The notes: generated by a model not told the origin, from the sequence alone. A stretch of 64,000 nucleotides of DNA from Brevibacillus massiliensis (GCF_000311785.1 NZ_HE978538.1:86223-150222), one strand, 5' to 3'; positions 17,497 through 26,686 are shown, counted from the first letter of the stretch. Translations and numbers: made by a program.

Positions 17497-18504
17497 ATGA
17501 CGTCCACAATAAAAGATGTAGCTGCGGCAGCAGGAGTCTCGATTGGCACAGTCTCAAAGGTGATCAATAATTCCGGTTATGTCAGTGACAAGATTCGAGA
17601 GCGGGTCCTCTTGACGATCTCGCTGTTAAATTACAAGCCCAACGCCGTTGCGAGAAGTCTCAAACAGGCAAAGACGAACATGATCGGGATGGCTGTTGAG
17701 GATATATCCAATCCGTACATGACGAAAATCATGAAGTCGGTGGAAGACGTCGCAAATGAAATGGAGTACAGTCTGATTTTTTGTTCGCACAACAACAATC
17801 CGGAACAGGAAAGGAAGGCGCTTGAGTGGTTGATCGAAAAACGGGTGGACGGAATTGTCATGGTGCCGACCGGCAGGAAGCTGGATGAGCTGATCGTGCC
17901 CAATACGATTCCTGTCACACTGGTGGACCGCAGAGTTGAAAATTCCCGCTTCGATACGGTGGTTCACGAGAATATCAACACTTCTATTACACTGGTGCAG
18001 CATTTGTATTTCCACGGTTTCCGCAAACTTTTGTTTATCCATGGAGCTCTGGGCAATTCGGTGGAAGTGGAAAGGTACGAAGGGATCACAAGAGCGATTG
18101 AGCTGTTGGGGCTGGATGCGGAGACACAAGCTTTTTTGGAAGTCGGCGTCCAGATCGAAGCCGTTTCAGCTGCTGTCCGTCAAAAATTGGAAAAGGACGG
18201 CCTGCCAGATGGCATATACGCTACGAATCACATCGCACTTGCCGGGACGATCAGGGCACTGTGGGAGATGGAAGTAAATGTCCCGGATGAGGTGGGGGTT
18301 GTAGGATTTGGCGATATCGACGAGTACGGCATATTGCGTCCCCGTTTTACCGTAGCCAAAGAAGATCCTTACGAAGTCGGAAAAATAGCGGCTGAGATCC
18401 TGTTTGAGCGAATTGAAACCGACCGGCATCTCCAACAGCCCAAGGAGTTTTTGGTAACGCCCAAATTAATCATTGGAACCTCTTGCGGCACGCACACTCG
18501 TTAA
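17497..18504 (+). CDS. LacI-family transcriptional regulator
   Basis: 335 aa. The N-terminal helix-turn-helix and hinge (TIKDVAAAAGVSIGTVSKVI; YKPNAVARSLK) are followed by a periplasmic-binding-protein-like sensor domain (IGMAVEDISNPYM; DGIVMVPTGRK; VGVVGFGDIDEYG). It is the first gene of an operon with a ribose-type ABC importer and DhaK/DhaL, so its inducer is probably the imported sugar or its phosphate. Palindromic operators immediately upstream imply autoregulation. A short gap (57 bp) without terminator leads to the binding protein gene. Confidence 0.9.
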   Translation: MTSTIKDVAAAAGVSIGTVSKVINNSGYVSDKIRERVLLTISLLNYKPNAVARSLKQAKTNMIGMAVEDISNPYMTKIMKSVEDVANEMEYSLIFCSHNNNPEQERKALEWLIEKRVDGIVMVPTGRKLDELIVPNTIPVTLVDRRVENSRFDTVVHENINTSITLVQHLYFHGFRKLLFIHGALGNSVEVERYEGITRAIELLGLDAETQAFLEVGVQIEAVSAAVRQKLEKDGLPDGIYATNHIALAGTIRALWEMEVNVPDEVGVVGFGDIDEYGILRPRFTVAKEDPYEVGKIAAEILFERIETDRHLQQPKEFLVTPKLIIGTSCGTHTR

Positions 18505-18561
18505 AGGACCGCATGCCGCCAGAGGTTTGATCAGATAAAAAATGAATGGAGGGTCAATGAA

Positions 18562-19611
18562 ATGAAAAAAATAATCAGCTTGCTGACGGCTTTTGCTCTG
18601 GTCGGATTGCTTGCTGCTTGCAGTTCGGGCCAGAGCACGGAAACAGGCGGCACATCCGGCAGCGCCCCGTCCGACAACAATGCTTCTGCCGGCGCCGAAA
18701 CCGGAAAACTGAAGATCGGGATGTCCAACTCGATTCTCAGCATCGACTTTTTCGTAGCGCTGAAGCAAGGAGTGGAACAGGGGGCGGAGAAGAACGGATT
18801 TGAACTGATTCATACCAATGCAAACGGGGACGCGGCGAAACAGGTATCTGACATAGAAGATATGATTCAAAAAGGCGTGAACGTGATTATCGTCAATCCG
18901 CAGGATGTCGATGCCATCGTGCCCGCGATCGAAAAAGCCAATCAGGCCGGTATTCCCGTGATTGCGCTTGACCGGGGGGCATCAGCCGGTACTCTGCTCT
19001 CTTTCCTGGAGACAGACAACGTAGAGATGGGGCGCAAAGCGGCAGACTATATTGCCGAGAAGTTGAAAGAGAGGCATGGGGATTACGTCGGCAATGTCGT
19101 AGAATTGCAAGGGCTGCTGGGCTCAACGGCTGCGCGTGACCGCGGCAAGGGATTTAACGAACAAATCGAACAAAAATATCCGAATATTAAGATTATTGCT
19201 CGCCAAGCGGCTGATTTCAACCAGGAAAAGGCATTGAATGTCATGACGAACATTTTACAGGCCAACCCGCAAATTGACGCTGTGTTTGGCCACAATGACG
19301 ACAATACGGTGGGAGCGGCGAATGCGATTGACCAAGCAGGTCGGTTTAAACCGCTTGAGGACAAGGAGCATATCATCATCATCGGAATCGACGGCACCCG
19401 CCAAGCAGTACAGGCGATCAAAGACGGGCGCATCGATGCGACGATCTCACAGGTCCCCATCGAGATGGGTGAAATGGCGGTCGATTACGTCAAGCAGGCC
19501 TTGATCGATAAGAAACAGGTTGAAGCGCATACCTATACCCGCAATTTCCTGGTGACGAAGGAGAATGTGGATACGGAAAAATTATGGGCCACGGAATTGA
19601 AGAGTAACTGA
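18562..19611 (+). CDS. Sugar ABC transporter substrate-binding lipoprotein (RbsB-like)
   Basis: 349-aa surface receptor. The signal peptide ends in the lipobox LLAAC with Cys at residue 20, then a Ser/Gly-rich tether, then a Peripla_BP_4 fold (LKIGMSNSILSIDFFVALK; NVIIVNPQDVDAIVPAIEKA; GIPVIALDRG; IDAVFGHNDDNTVGA). This is the ribose/galactose/autoinducer-2 class. Ligand-contact residues such as the Asp-Arg pair in ALDRGAS are present. The linked DhaK/DhaL suggest a ketose, dihydroxyacetone-like compound or polyol as ligand, but this is inference. Confidence 0.9.
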   Translation: MKKIISLLTAFALVGLLAACSSGQSTETGGTSGSAPSDNNASAGAETGKLKIGMSNSILSIDFFVALKQGVEQGAEKNGFELIHTNANGDAAKQVSDIEDMIQKGVNVIIVNPQDVDAIVPAIEKANQAGIPVIALDRGASAGTLLSFLETDNVEMGRKAADYIAEKLKERHGDYVGNVVELQGLLGSTAARDRGKGFNEQIEQKYPNIKIIARQAADFNQEKALNVMTNILQANPQIDAVFGHNDDNTVGAANAIDQAGRFKPLEDKEHIIIIGIDGTRQAVQAIKDGRIDATISQVPIEMGEMAVDYVKQALIDKKQVEAHTYTRNFLVTKENVDTEKLWATELKSN

Positions 19612-19655
19612 CGCAGGGAGGAATGGGGAAAACACGAAACGCGGGAGGATCTGGA

Positions 19656-21158
19656 ATGGAGAAGGCAGCTCTGCTGAAGATGACCGGGATCTCCAAGACA
19701 TTTCCCGGTGTGAAAGCCCTGGACAACGTTGACTTCAGCATAAACGAAGGGGAGGTTGTAGGTCTGCTCGGGGAAAATGGAGCAGGAAAATCTACCCTGA
19801 TGAAAATTTTAAGCGGGATTTACACGCCGGATTCGGGCGACATCTGGTTGGAAGGAAAGAAAATCGTGCTGCGCGGCACCAAGCATTCGCAAAGGGCAGG
19901 GATCAGCATCATCCACCAGGAACTAAATCTGCTGCCCCATTTAACGGTAGCGGAAAACATCTATATTCACTCTCTGCCGCGAAAGGGATTTTCCTTAGAC
20001 AAGAAAAGGCTGTTTCTGGATGCCGAACGCCTACTCGGCGAGCTCGGATTTGAAATCAATCCCAAGGCGATTGTCGACGATCTGACTGTCGGCACACAGC
20101 AGATGGTCGAGATCGCCAAAGCGCTCTCTTTTCAATCGAAAGTGATCATCATGGATGAGCCGACGTCGGCGATTACAGAGCAGGAAACAGCCAAGCTGTT
20201 TGAAATCATCCGTTCCTTAAAGGAAAAAGGCATTGCGATTATCTACATCTCTCACCGGATGGAAGAAATATACGAGATCTGTGACAGAGTCGTCGTCCTT
20301 CGCGATGGATGCAATGCCGGCGGCGGGCTCTCCAAGGAGCTCAAACCGGATCAGATCGTGGGCATGCTGGTCGGAAGAGAATTGACGCAGATATTCCCCA
20401 AGAGACAGGGAAGAGTGAGCCAGGAAGTCGTTTTGGAGATCAAGAATTTGGGGCGGAAGGGCGTCTTTGAAAACATCTCTTTCCAATTGCATAAAGGGGA
20501 AATTCTCGGGTTTTCCGGGCTGATGGGCTCCGGACGGACTGAATTGATGGAGTCTATCTTCGGCGTCGAGCCGATTTCCAGCGGAGAAATCTGGATCGAC
20601 GGCAAACAGAAAAAAGTCAGATCAACCCGCGATACCATATCGCAAGGCTTTGCGCTGGTGCCGGAGGACCGCAGACAGCATGGAATGATCGGGAATTTTT
20701 CCGTCACCCATAACATTACCCTTGCTACCTTGAAGCGATTTGCCGGACGATTCCGCAAAGTAAGCGCGAGGCGGGAGAGGGAAGCAGCGGATCGCCACAT
20801 TTCGGAGCTGCGGATCAAATCTCCTCACGGCGGTACGGTTATAACCAATCTGAGCGGGGGCAATCAGCAGAAGGTCATCATCGCAAAATGGCTGGAGTCA
20901 AAGCCGCGCATTCTCATCCTGGATGAACCGACGCGCGGCATTGATATCGGCGCCAAATCGGAGATTTACCAGATCATCCAACAGCTTGCGGCACAAGGCA
21001 CCTCCATCATCATGATCTCATCGGAACTGCCGGAGGTGATCGGCATGAGCGACCGGATTCTGGTGATGGCCGACGGCAGGATTACCGGCGAGTTCACCCG
21101 TGAAGAGGTCACGCCGGAGAAGATTATGCTTTGTGCGACAAAAGGGGGGGAAGTATGA
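19656..21158 (+). CDS. Sugar ABC transporter ATP-binding protein (RbsA-like, two NBDs)
   Basis: 500-aa duplicated ATPase that powers import. The first domain has Walker A GENGAGKSTLMK and Walker B VIIMDEPTSAI. The second has Walker A-like GLMGSGRTELME, signature LSGGNQQKVIIAKWL and Walker B ILILDEPTRGID. The second P-loop lacks the Lys, as is usual in RbsA/MglA proteins. ATG 19656 is used because GGGAGGA lies 8 nt upstream, whereas ATG 19623 abuts its own ribosome site. Its stop overlaps the permease start (ATGA). Confidence 0.92.
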   Translation: MEKAALLKMTGISKTFPGVKALDNVDFSINEGEVVGLLGENGAGKSTLMKILSGIYTPDSGDIWLEGKKIVLRGTKHSQRAGISIIHQELNLLPHLTVAENIYIHSLPRKGFSLDKKRLFLDAERLLGELGFEINPKAIVDDLTVGTQQMVEIAKALSFQSKVIIMDEPTSAITEQETAKLFEIIRSLKEKGIAIIYISHRMEEIYEICDRVVVLRDGCNAGGGLSKELKPDQIVGMLVGRELTQIFPKRQGRVSQEVVLEIKNLGRKGVFENISFQLHKGEILGFSGLMGSGRTELMESIFGVEPISSGEIWIDGKQKKVRSTRDTISQGFALVPEDRRQHGMIGNFSVTHNITLATLKRFAGRFRKVSARREREAADRHISELRIKSPHGGTVITNLSGGNQQKVIIAKWLESKPRILILDEPTRGIDIGAKSEIYQIIQQLAAQGTSIIMISSELPEVIGMSDRILVMADGRITGEFTREEVTPEKIMLCATKGGEV

Positions 21159-22162
21159 GCGACCAGGGTGCATCCTTACATGAATCCTCTGTTGAAGCAG
21201 TCAAAAGAAAAGCGGAGCAAAAAAGCAGCGTTCTCTTGCTGCTGCTAAAAAATAAAGTGCTGGTTGCCTTGCTGCTGCTCTGCCTGTTTTTTTCGACAGC
21301 AACGGAACAGTTTCTGCGGATCGATAACATCCTGAACATCTTCTTGCAAAGCGCCATCATGGGTGTGGTGGCCATCGGGATGACCTATGTGATTATTACA
21401 GCGGGGATTGACCTGGGCGTTGGATCTGTGGTCGCCGTTTCCGGAATGTTTATCGCAGGCATGGTTCAATCGGGCATGCCGTTGATTGTCGCTGTCTTGG
21501 TCGGCCTGTTGGCAGGCACGCTGAGCGGCATGATAAACGGGTTCTTCATTACGAGATGTAACATGGCACCGTTCATTGTCACGTTGGGGATGATGGCTGC
21601 GGCCCGTTCAGTGACCTTGGTCTATTCGGACGCCCAGACCATCTCCGTCTATAAAGACCCGACTCTGCAATTTCTCCGCATGGGTCAAATCGCCGGCATT
21701 CCCGTGATGATCCTGATTACGGTCGTCATGTTCCTGGCGGCTCACTACGTATTGTCCAACACGGTGTTCGGCCGCCATGTTTACGCGATTGGCAGCAACA
21801 AGAAAGCGGCCGAGCTCTCCGGGATAAATGTCAAACGCGTCCAAATGATGGTCTATGTCATCGCCGGCACCCTGGCTGGCCTCGGCGGCTTGATGATGAC
21901 CGCCAGGCTCGGCTCGGGAACGCCCCTGGCAGGTTCAAACCTGGAGTTGATGGCAATTGCCGCCGTGGTGATTGGCGGTACCAGTCTGTCCGGCGGCAGG
22001 GGGACGATTTTTGGCACCCTGGTTGGGGTCCTCTTGATCAACGTCCTGAACACCGGGATGAATCTCATGAATATCTCCTCGCACTACCAGGGATTGATCA
22101 TGGGAATTGTCATTATTTTTGCCGCACTGATCGACTCTGTAAGCAACAAAAAAGCAGGGTGA
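21155..22162 (+). CDS. Sugar ABC transporter permease (RbsC-like)
   Basis: 335-aa membrane protein with about 8-10 hydrophobic helices and family motifs GMTYVIITAGIDLGVGSVVA, GMINGFFITR and VIGGTSLSGGRGTIFGTLVG, typical of BPD_transp_2 ribose-class permeases. The start ATG at 21155 overlaps the ATPase stop and follows GGGGGGAAG, so translation is coupled. The N-terminal about 30 residues are charged and cytoplasmic. Confidence 0.92.
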   Translation: MSDQGASLHESSVEAVKRKAEQKSSVLLLLLKNKVLVALLLLCLFFSTATEQFLRIDNILNIFLQSAIMGVVAIGMTYVIITAGIDLGVGSVVAVSGMFIAGMVQSGMPLIVAVLVGLLAGTLSGMINGFFITRCNMAPFIVTLGMMAAARSVTLVYSDAQTISVYKDPTLQFLRMGQIAGIPVMILITVVMFLAAHYVLSNTVFGRHVYAIGSNKKAAELSGINVKRVQMMVYVIAGTLAGLGGLMMTARLGSGTPLAGSNLELMAIAAVVIGGTSLSGGRGTIFGTLVGVLLINVLNTGMNLMNISSHYQGLIMGIVIIFAALIDSVSNKKAG

Positions 22163-22194
22163 AAAAACATGCTGAAGAAGCGGAGGGAACGCAG

Positions 22195-23223
22195 ATGAGC
22201 CAAGAGGTGAATGTGATGAAAAAGTTTATTAACGATCCGGAAAAAGTCGTGGATGACATGTTGGAGGGACTGCTGCTCGCGCATGCCGATCAATTGAAGA
22301 GCGTCAGAAGCGACAACCGCGCGCTGGCCAGAATCGATGCTCCCGTACGGGGAAAGGTGGCCATCGCTACAGGCGGCGGTTCCGGGCATCTTCCCCTGTT
22401 CCTCGGCTATGTGGGGAAAGGAATGCTGGATGGGGTTACCGTAGGGGATATTTTTGCCTCGCCCAGTTCCCAGCAAATGCTGGATGTGACGCGAGCCATA
22501 CACGGCGGAGAGGGAGTGCTGTACATCTACGGGAATTACGGCGGGGACGTGATGAATTTCGACATGGCTGCCGAATTGGCCGACCTGGAAGGGATTCGCG
22601 TGGAAACCGTTGTGGCGACGGATGACGTGGCATCGATGCCGGCAGGATATGAGCACCAACGGCGCGGTGTGGCAGGCATGTTTTATCTGTACAAACTGGC
22701 TGCTGCCAAAGCGGAACAAGGGGCCAATCTGGATGAGGTAAAGCGAATCGCCGAATTGGCCAATGCGAATGTACGCACCATGGGCGTTGCGCTCACGCCT
22801 TGCATCCTGCCGGCAGTCGGTCGTCCGACATTTACGATCGGGGAAGGCGAGATGGAGATCGGCATGGGGATTCACGGCGAGCCCGGAATTCAACGCGGAA
22901 AGCTGGAATCAGCCGACGAAGTCGCAAAATCCTTGGTGACGGCGATTCTGGCCGATTTGCCGATTGAACAGGGCGAGGATGTTTCCGTTCTGATCAACGG
23001 ATTAGGGGCCACGCCTCTGGAAGAACTATATATTATCTATAGAACCGTGCATAAACTTTTGGAAGAAAAAGGGATAAAGATTTACAAGCGCTATATCGGC
23101 GAGTTTGCCACTTCGCTGGAAATGACCGGCCTTTCCGTGTCCATATTGCGTCTGAACGATGAACTGCGCGAGCTGCTGGATGCGCCTTTCCATACGCCCT
23201 TCTATACGCAAAACCAACTGTAA
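22195..23223 (+). CDS. dhaK: DhaK-like dihydroxyacetone/ketose kinase substrate subunit
   Basis: 342-aa DhaK-domain protein. The substrate is held as a hemiaminal on the His in GMGIHGEPG (residue 227 by this numbering). Other conserved parts are INDPEKVVDDMLEGLL, the TGGGSGHLPLF loop and YGNYGGDVMNFD. Phosphoryl transfer needs the DhaL subunit, encoded next. Starts at 22195 (GGAGGG, 6 nt) and 22216 (GAGGTG, 6 nt) are both plausible; the shorter form matches typical DhaK N-termini. Because it sits behind a ribose-type importer, the substrate may be a four- or five-carbon ketose rather than dihydroxyacetone. Confidence 0.9.
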   Translation: MSQEVNVMKKFINDPEKVVDDMLEGLLLAHADQLKSVRSDNRALARIDAPVRGKVAIATGGGSGHLPLFLGYVGKGMLDGVTVGDIFASPSSQQMLDVTRAIHGGEGVLYIYGNYGGDVMNFDMAAELADLEGIRVETVVATDDVASMPAGYEHQRRGVAGMFYLYKLAAAKAEQGANLDEVKRIAELANANVRTMGVALTPCILPAVGRPTFTIGEGEMEIGMGIHGEPGIQRGKLESADEVAKSLVTAILADLPIEQGEDVSVLINGLGATPLEELYIIYRTVHKLLEEKGIKIYKRYIGEFATSLEMTGLSVSILRLNDELRELLDAPFHTPFYTQNQL

Positions 23224-23243
23224 GTCCAACAAAAGAGACAAAG

Positions 23244-23906
23244 GTGGAAAGAGATGTGAAAGAAACGCTGACGTTGGCTGACATGCGAAATATTTTGATC
23301 GAGATTACCAGGCTGATGGACGAACAGAAAGATTACCTCTGCCAGCTGGACGGAGCGCTGGGCGATGGTGACATCGGCTTGACGATGTCCAAAGGATTCC
23401 GGGCTGTGACGGAAAATCTGCCCAACATTCCAGATGAGAACATCGGTATTGTCTTGATGCGAAGCGCGCTTGTGATGGGGGAAACGGTGGCATCCACGAT
23501 GGGAACCTTAATGGCGTCCGCTCTGATCCGCGGGGGAAAGGTGATGCAGGGAAAAGCCGAATTGCATGTGGAGGATTTATTCACCATGACCAGCGCGATG
23601 GTTCAGGCTTTGGTGGAGCGGGGCAAGGCGAAGGTCGGAGACAAAACGATCCTCGATTCGATCGTTCCCGCGATGAATGCGTTGGAAGCGGCACACCAAG
23701 CGGGCAAGCCGTTAAAGGAAGCGATCAACGATGCTTACGCGGCCGCAGAAGACGGTGCAAAGCGAACGATCGGGATGCAATCCCGGCACGGCCGGGCCGG
23801 CAGGTATCTCGAACGCTCAATCGGACACCAGGATCCGGGAGCTGCTGTGGGGGCGCTCTTTTTCAAAGGTTTTGCCAATTATGTGAATAACCAGGAAACT
23901 GGGTAA
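23244..23906 (+). CDS. dhaL: DhaL-like nucleotide-binding kinase subunit
   Basis: About 215-220 aa, all-helical DhaL domain. The Mg-nucleotide binding Asp cluster is in LDGALGDGDIGLTMSKGF. GETVASTMGTLM and GAKRTIGMQSRHGRAGRYLE are also family hallmarks. In PTS-type systems DhaL holds ADP and is recharged by DhaM; in ATP-dependent kinases it exchanges ATP freely. No dhaM gene is seen in this window. The start is unsure: GTG 23244 or GTG 23256, the latter with a purine-rich AAAGGTGGAAAGAG before it. Confidence 0.88.
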   Translation: MERDVKETLTLADMRNILIEITRLMDEQKDYLCQLDGALGDGDIGLTMSKGFRAVTENLPNIPDENIGIVLMRSALVMGETVASTMGTLMASALIRGGKVMQGKAELHVEDLFTMTSAMVQALVERGKAKVGDKTILDSIVPAMNALEAAHQAGKPLKEAINDAYAAAEDGAKRTIGMQSRHGRAGRYLERSIGHQDPGAAVGALFFKGFANYVNNQETG

Positions 23907-23914
23907 GGGGAAAG

Positions 23915-23940
23915 GGGAGGAGGAATCCTCCCTTCCTGTT
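23915..23940 (+). terminator. Probable terminator after dhaL
   Basis: GGGAGG pairs with CCTCCC over a 6-nt loop, followed by TTCCTGTTTT. It lies between convergent genes and may also serve the CarD gene. Confidence 0.45.
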
Positions 23941-24420
23941 TTAATGCTCGATAGCTTGCCTCAAGAGATCGAACGCCTCTTCGGCATCGATTCCCTTGAC
24001 GAGGGCAAGTTCGCTCATAAAAACCTGTTGGGCGTGATCCAGCATCATTCGTTCCCCTGTTCCCAGCCCCTTCTGTTTGCTAATCCACAGCAATTCCCGG
24101 ATCACCTCGGCCGCGGCGTGTATGTCGCCGCTTTTCAACTTATCTGTATTGATCCGGAAGCGCAGATTCGCATTCGCCATAACCTCCGGCTCACCTTCAT
24201 GAAAGCTGGCCAGTACGCGTTCCATCACAGTTGAATCGACAATTTGACGGATGCCCAGAGAGGATATTTTTTCGACAGGAACCATGATATGGAGTTCTCG
24301 CAACAGCATATTTAAAACGTAATAGAGATGGTTTTCACCCAGAAAATTCTTTTCCTCAATCGCTTCAATGATGCCTGCACCATGAATCGGGTAAAAGATC
24401 TTGTCGCCAACCTGAAACAT
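23941..24420 (-). CDS. CarD/CdnL-like RNA polymerase-binding regulator
   Basis: 159 aa. The N-terminal CarD_TRCF Tudor-like domain (MFQVGDKIFYPIHGAGIIEA) is followed by a helical C-terminal domain, as in CarD/CdnL proteins that bind the RNA polymerase beta subunit and stabilise open complexes, often at rRNA promoters. The start at 24420 was chosen because GGAGGTG precedes it and homology begins exactly there; the longer frame to 24486 lacks support. It is convergent with the DhaL operon and unrelated to it by context. Confidence 0.88.
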   Translation of the reverse strand: MFQVGDKIFYPIHGAGIIEAIEEKNFLGENHLYYVLNMLLRELHIMVPVEKISSLGIRQIVDSTVMERVLASFHEGEPEVMANANLRFRINTDKLKSGDIHAAAEVIRELLWISKQKGLGTGERMMLDHAQQVFMSELALVKGIDAEEAFDLLRQAIEH

Positions 24421-24568
24421 ACCCACACCTCCTGCTATAAGTATAACATAGTTTGGTTTGGTAATAAAAAATTTTAATTTTACCATGTGTAATTTATTGT
24501 TGTCAACGATATAATTTGCTGGTAATATCGTGTGTATTGGGAGGCCTGGCAGTATAACGGACGAAATG

Positions 24569-24625
24569 CTTAGCCGGGAAAAATGGTTTCATCCGCAAGC
24601 CAACTGTTGCTCGGCTGACCAACGC
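24569..24625 (+). ncRNA. Possible structured leader before the YhhQ gene
   Basis: In the 313-bp gap ahead of the transporter gene, AGCCGGG pairs with CTCGGCT over a loop of about 33 nt, followed by CCAAC...GTTGG-like sequence and a T-rich stretch. YhhQ genes are often controlled by preQ1 riboswitches, but I do not see the preQ1-I consensus here. Recorded as a structure of unknown role. Confidence 0.2.
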
Positions 24626-24733
24626 TTTTTGGTAAAAAATTTTTTGCTGTAAAAGTGAAGCTGTTTGTAATATGCTGTATCAAGACAGTTCGAAACCATC
24701 CTGTCTATAAACAAAACTATGGGGGAATGAAAA

Positions 24734-25411
24734 TTGAACAGAGGGACGACACCGACTAGCAGTCTATCGGAAGGAGGAGCTGTTCCGTACCTGTCGATAG
24801 ACAAGACTACCAAGAAGCTGATCGTATTGGCAGCGAGTTTTATAGCGGCGTTAATGGTAGCCAATATCGTCGCGATCAAGGTGGTCGACGTGGGGTTCGC
24901 CAATGTGACGGCAGCTATTTTCTTCTATCCGATCACTTTTGTGATGGCGGATACGATCTCGGAAATCTGGGGAAGGAAGGTAGCTCGGCGGGCGATCTGG
25001 ACAGGCTTATGCATGAACCTGTTCATGGTTGGGGTGTTTACCCTTGTCATTCACATGCCATCAGCACCGTATTTTGAAAACCAAAAGGAGCTGGAGACGG
25101 TCCTGGGCGGCGTACCGAGAATGGTGCTTGCCTCTTTGGTCGCGTATTCCATTAGCCAAAACATTGATATCTATTTATTTACAACGCTGCGTGAAAAAAC
25201 AAACGGAAGGTATCTGTGGCTGCGCAGCAATGTTTCGACGATCATCTGTCAGCTGTTGGATACAGTGGTTTTCTTCATCGTAGGCTTCTGGGGGGTTATG
25301 CCGATATCTGAAATGCTTCTGGCTACTTCGACGGAATTCAGCGTCAAGGTAGCGATGTCAGTAATAGGCACTCCGTTTATATATCTGCTGGTGAAATGGG
25401 CCAGAAGGTAA
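24734..25411 (+). CDS. yhhQ: Queuosine precursor transporter, YhhQ/VUT family
   Basis: 225-aa membrane protein with about six helices. The family motif NVTAAIFFYPITFVMADTIS-like stretch, with EIWGRKVARRAIW after it, is the hallmark of the vitamin-uptake-transporter (VUT) family member YhhQ. This family imports queuosine precursors (preQ0/preQ1 or queuine) used for tRNA wobble modification. The TTG start follows TGGGGGAATG by about 7 nt. A single gene flanked by its own terminator. The exact substrate cannot be assigned from sequence. Confidence 0.85.
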   Translation: MNRGTTPTSSLSEGGAVPYLSIDKTTKKLIVLAASFIAALMVANIVAIKVVDVGFANVTAAIFFYPITFVMADTISEIWGRKVARRAIWTGLCMNLFMVGVFTLVIHMPSAPYFENQKELETVLGGVPRMVLASLVAYSISQNIDIYLFTTLREKTNGRYLWLRSNVSTIICQLLDTVVFFIVGFWGVMPISEMLLATSTEFSVKVAMSVIGTPFIYLLVKWARR

Positions 25412-25424
25412 GTTGACATACACA

Positions 25425-25469
25425 AAAAGAACAAGCTCGCTCTTGGAAAAAGAGCGGGCTTGTTCTTTT
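25425..25469 (+). terminator. Terminator after yhhQ
   Basis: Long hairpin: AAAGAACAAGCTCGCTCTT pairs with AAGAGCGGGCTTGTTCTTT (one wobble) over a 4-5 nt loop, ending in T-rich sequence. It can act in both directions. Confidence 0.85.
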
Positions 25470-25551
25470 GAGATCAGTCGTTAATTCAAATTTGTGGGTA
25501 CATACCCGTTTTGCATTTTTGACCGCTTAGACATTATGCTGTGGCAGTAAC

Positions 25552-25584
25552 AAAAAACTGCAGGTGACAGACCCGCAGTTTTCT
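25552..25584 (+). terminator. Second hairpin in the gap
   Basis: AAAACTGC pairs with GCAGTTTT over a loop of about 13 nt. There is no gene between this and the previous terminator. The rest of the gap to 25770 is AT-rich with a TATAAT at about 25714 and no clear -35 box. Confidence 0.5.
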
Positions 25585-25770
25585 TAGTTGCAGAAATGGG
25601 GATTTTCTACACGCTGTCCCAAAGATTGACTCTGTATGTAAAACGTCAAGAGAAGATTAAAAAATTACACCCTGTTAAATAATTTGGAATTTTCGGCGAT
25701 AAACTGGCGTGTCTATAATGAAAGCGTAATCAACAGAGCTTATCATCCATTCCAAAAACGAGGAGGAAAC

Positions 25771-26622
25771 ATGATGCAAAAGAGTGGTAAGGTCAAACTC
25801 CCCCCAGGCAAACGAGTGGCTGTGAATATCGGTTGTGACTTTGATGCTCAATCCATTTGGATTGGTTCTTTTAATCTGACGTCTCCCGCTTATATGTCTC
25901 GAGGAGAATTTGGTGCGGAAGTAGCTGCTCCACGCCTTTTAAAACTGTTTGAAAAGTATAATATCAAAACAACATGGTGCATTCCTGGCCATACCGTTGA
26001 CACCTTTACGGACATTTGCAAAGAAGTAGTGGCACAAGGTCACGAGGTTGCCCATCATGGTTACGTGCACGAAAATCCCACGCCTTTGAGTTATGAACAA
26101 GAAGAAAAAGTTTTGCTGATGGGATTGGAGTCGTTAGATCGAATCGGGGTAAAACCACGCGGCTATCGATCTCCGTATTGGGATTTCAGTCCGAATACAT
26201 TGAGCCTGTTGGAGAAATATGGATTCCAATACGACAGTAGCCTGATGGGGAACGATCTACACCCGTATCGCCCACGTCCGGTTGAGGTCCACGCTGATAA
26301 AGCGAATGTCTTCGGTCCTGCGTACAATATTGTGGAAATCCCCGTATCCTGGTACCTGGACGATTTTCCTCAAATGGAATATCTGACCGGGGGACAGGAA
26401 GGCATGCGTCCAACCCGTGACATTTTCGATCGCTGGGCTTCTATATTTGACTATGCCTGCGATCAACTGGATGGCGCTTGCTATGTGCTTACGACCCACC
26501 CGCAAACGATTGGACGAGCCCATACCATTCAAATGCTGGAGAAACTGATTCAGTACATGGAATCAAGGGGCGCATGGTTTGCGACGTTAGGTGAAATCTA
26601 CGACAACTACTATGAAGAATAA
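25771..26622 (+). CDS. Polysaccharide-deacetylase-fold hydrolase (PuuE/imidase-like)
   Basis: 283-aa NodB-like TIM-barrel metal hydrolase without signal peptide, so cytoplasmic. Metal and catalytic motifs: NIGCDFDAQS (Asp pair), HEVAHHGYVHENP (His ligands) and GYRSPYWDFSPNT. The H-x(3)-HEnP arrangement and the lack of a secretion signal match the PuuE allantoinase/cyclic-imidase branch, not chitin or peptidoglycan deacetylases. ATG 25771 has GAGGAGG 5 nt upstream. It is followed 64 bp later by a nitrilase-family amidase. A ring-opening enzyme followed by a half-amidase is the order expected for cyclic imide or hydantoin-like breakdown. The substrate is inferred, not shown. Confidence 0.8.
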   Translation: MMQKSGKVKLPPGKRVAVNIGCDFDAQSIWIGSFNLTSPAYMSRGEFGAEVAAPRLLKLFEKYNIKTTWCIPGHTVDTFTDICKEVVAQGHEVAHHGYVHENPTPLSYEQEEKVLLMGLESLDRIGVKPRGYRSPYWDFSPNTLSLLEKYGFQYDSSLMGNDLHPYRPRPVEVHADKANVFGPAYNIVEIPVSWYLDDFPQMEYLTGGQEGMRPTRDIFDRWASIFDYACDQLDGACYVLTTHPQTIGRAHTIQMLEKLIQYMESRGAWFATLGEIYDNYYEE

Positions 26623-26686
26623 TGGTGTTTGTCTTCCGACATCATGACCTTTCAACCACTTCAAAATGAAAAAAGGAGGAAACCAC

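Noticed and set aside
25771-26622. Cell-wall polysaccharide deacetylase
   Set aside because: No signal peptide or membrane anchor, and a close link to a cytoplasmic amidase; the motifs fit the PuuE/imidase branch better.
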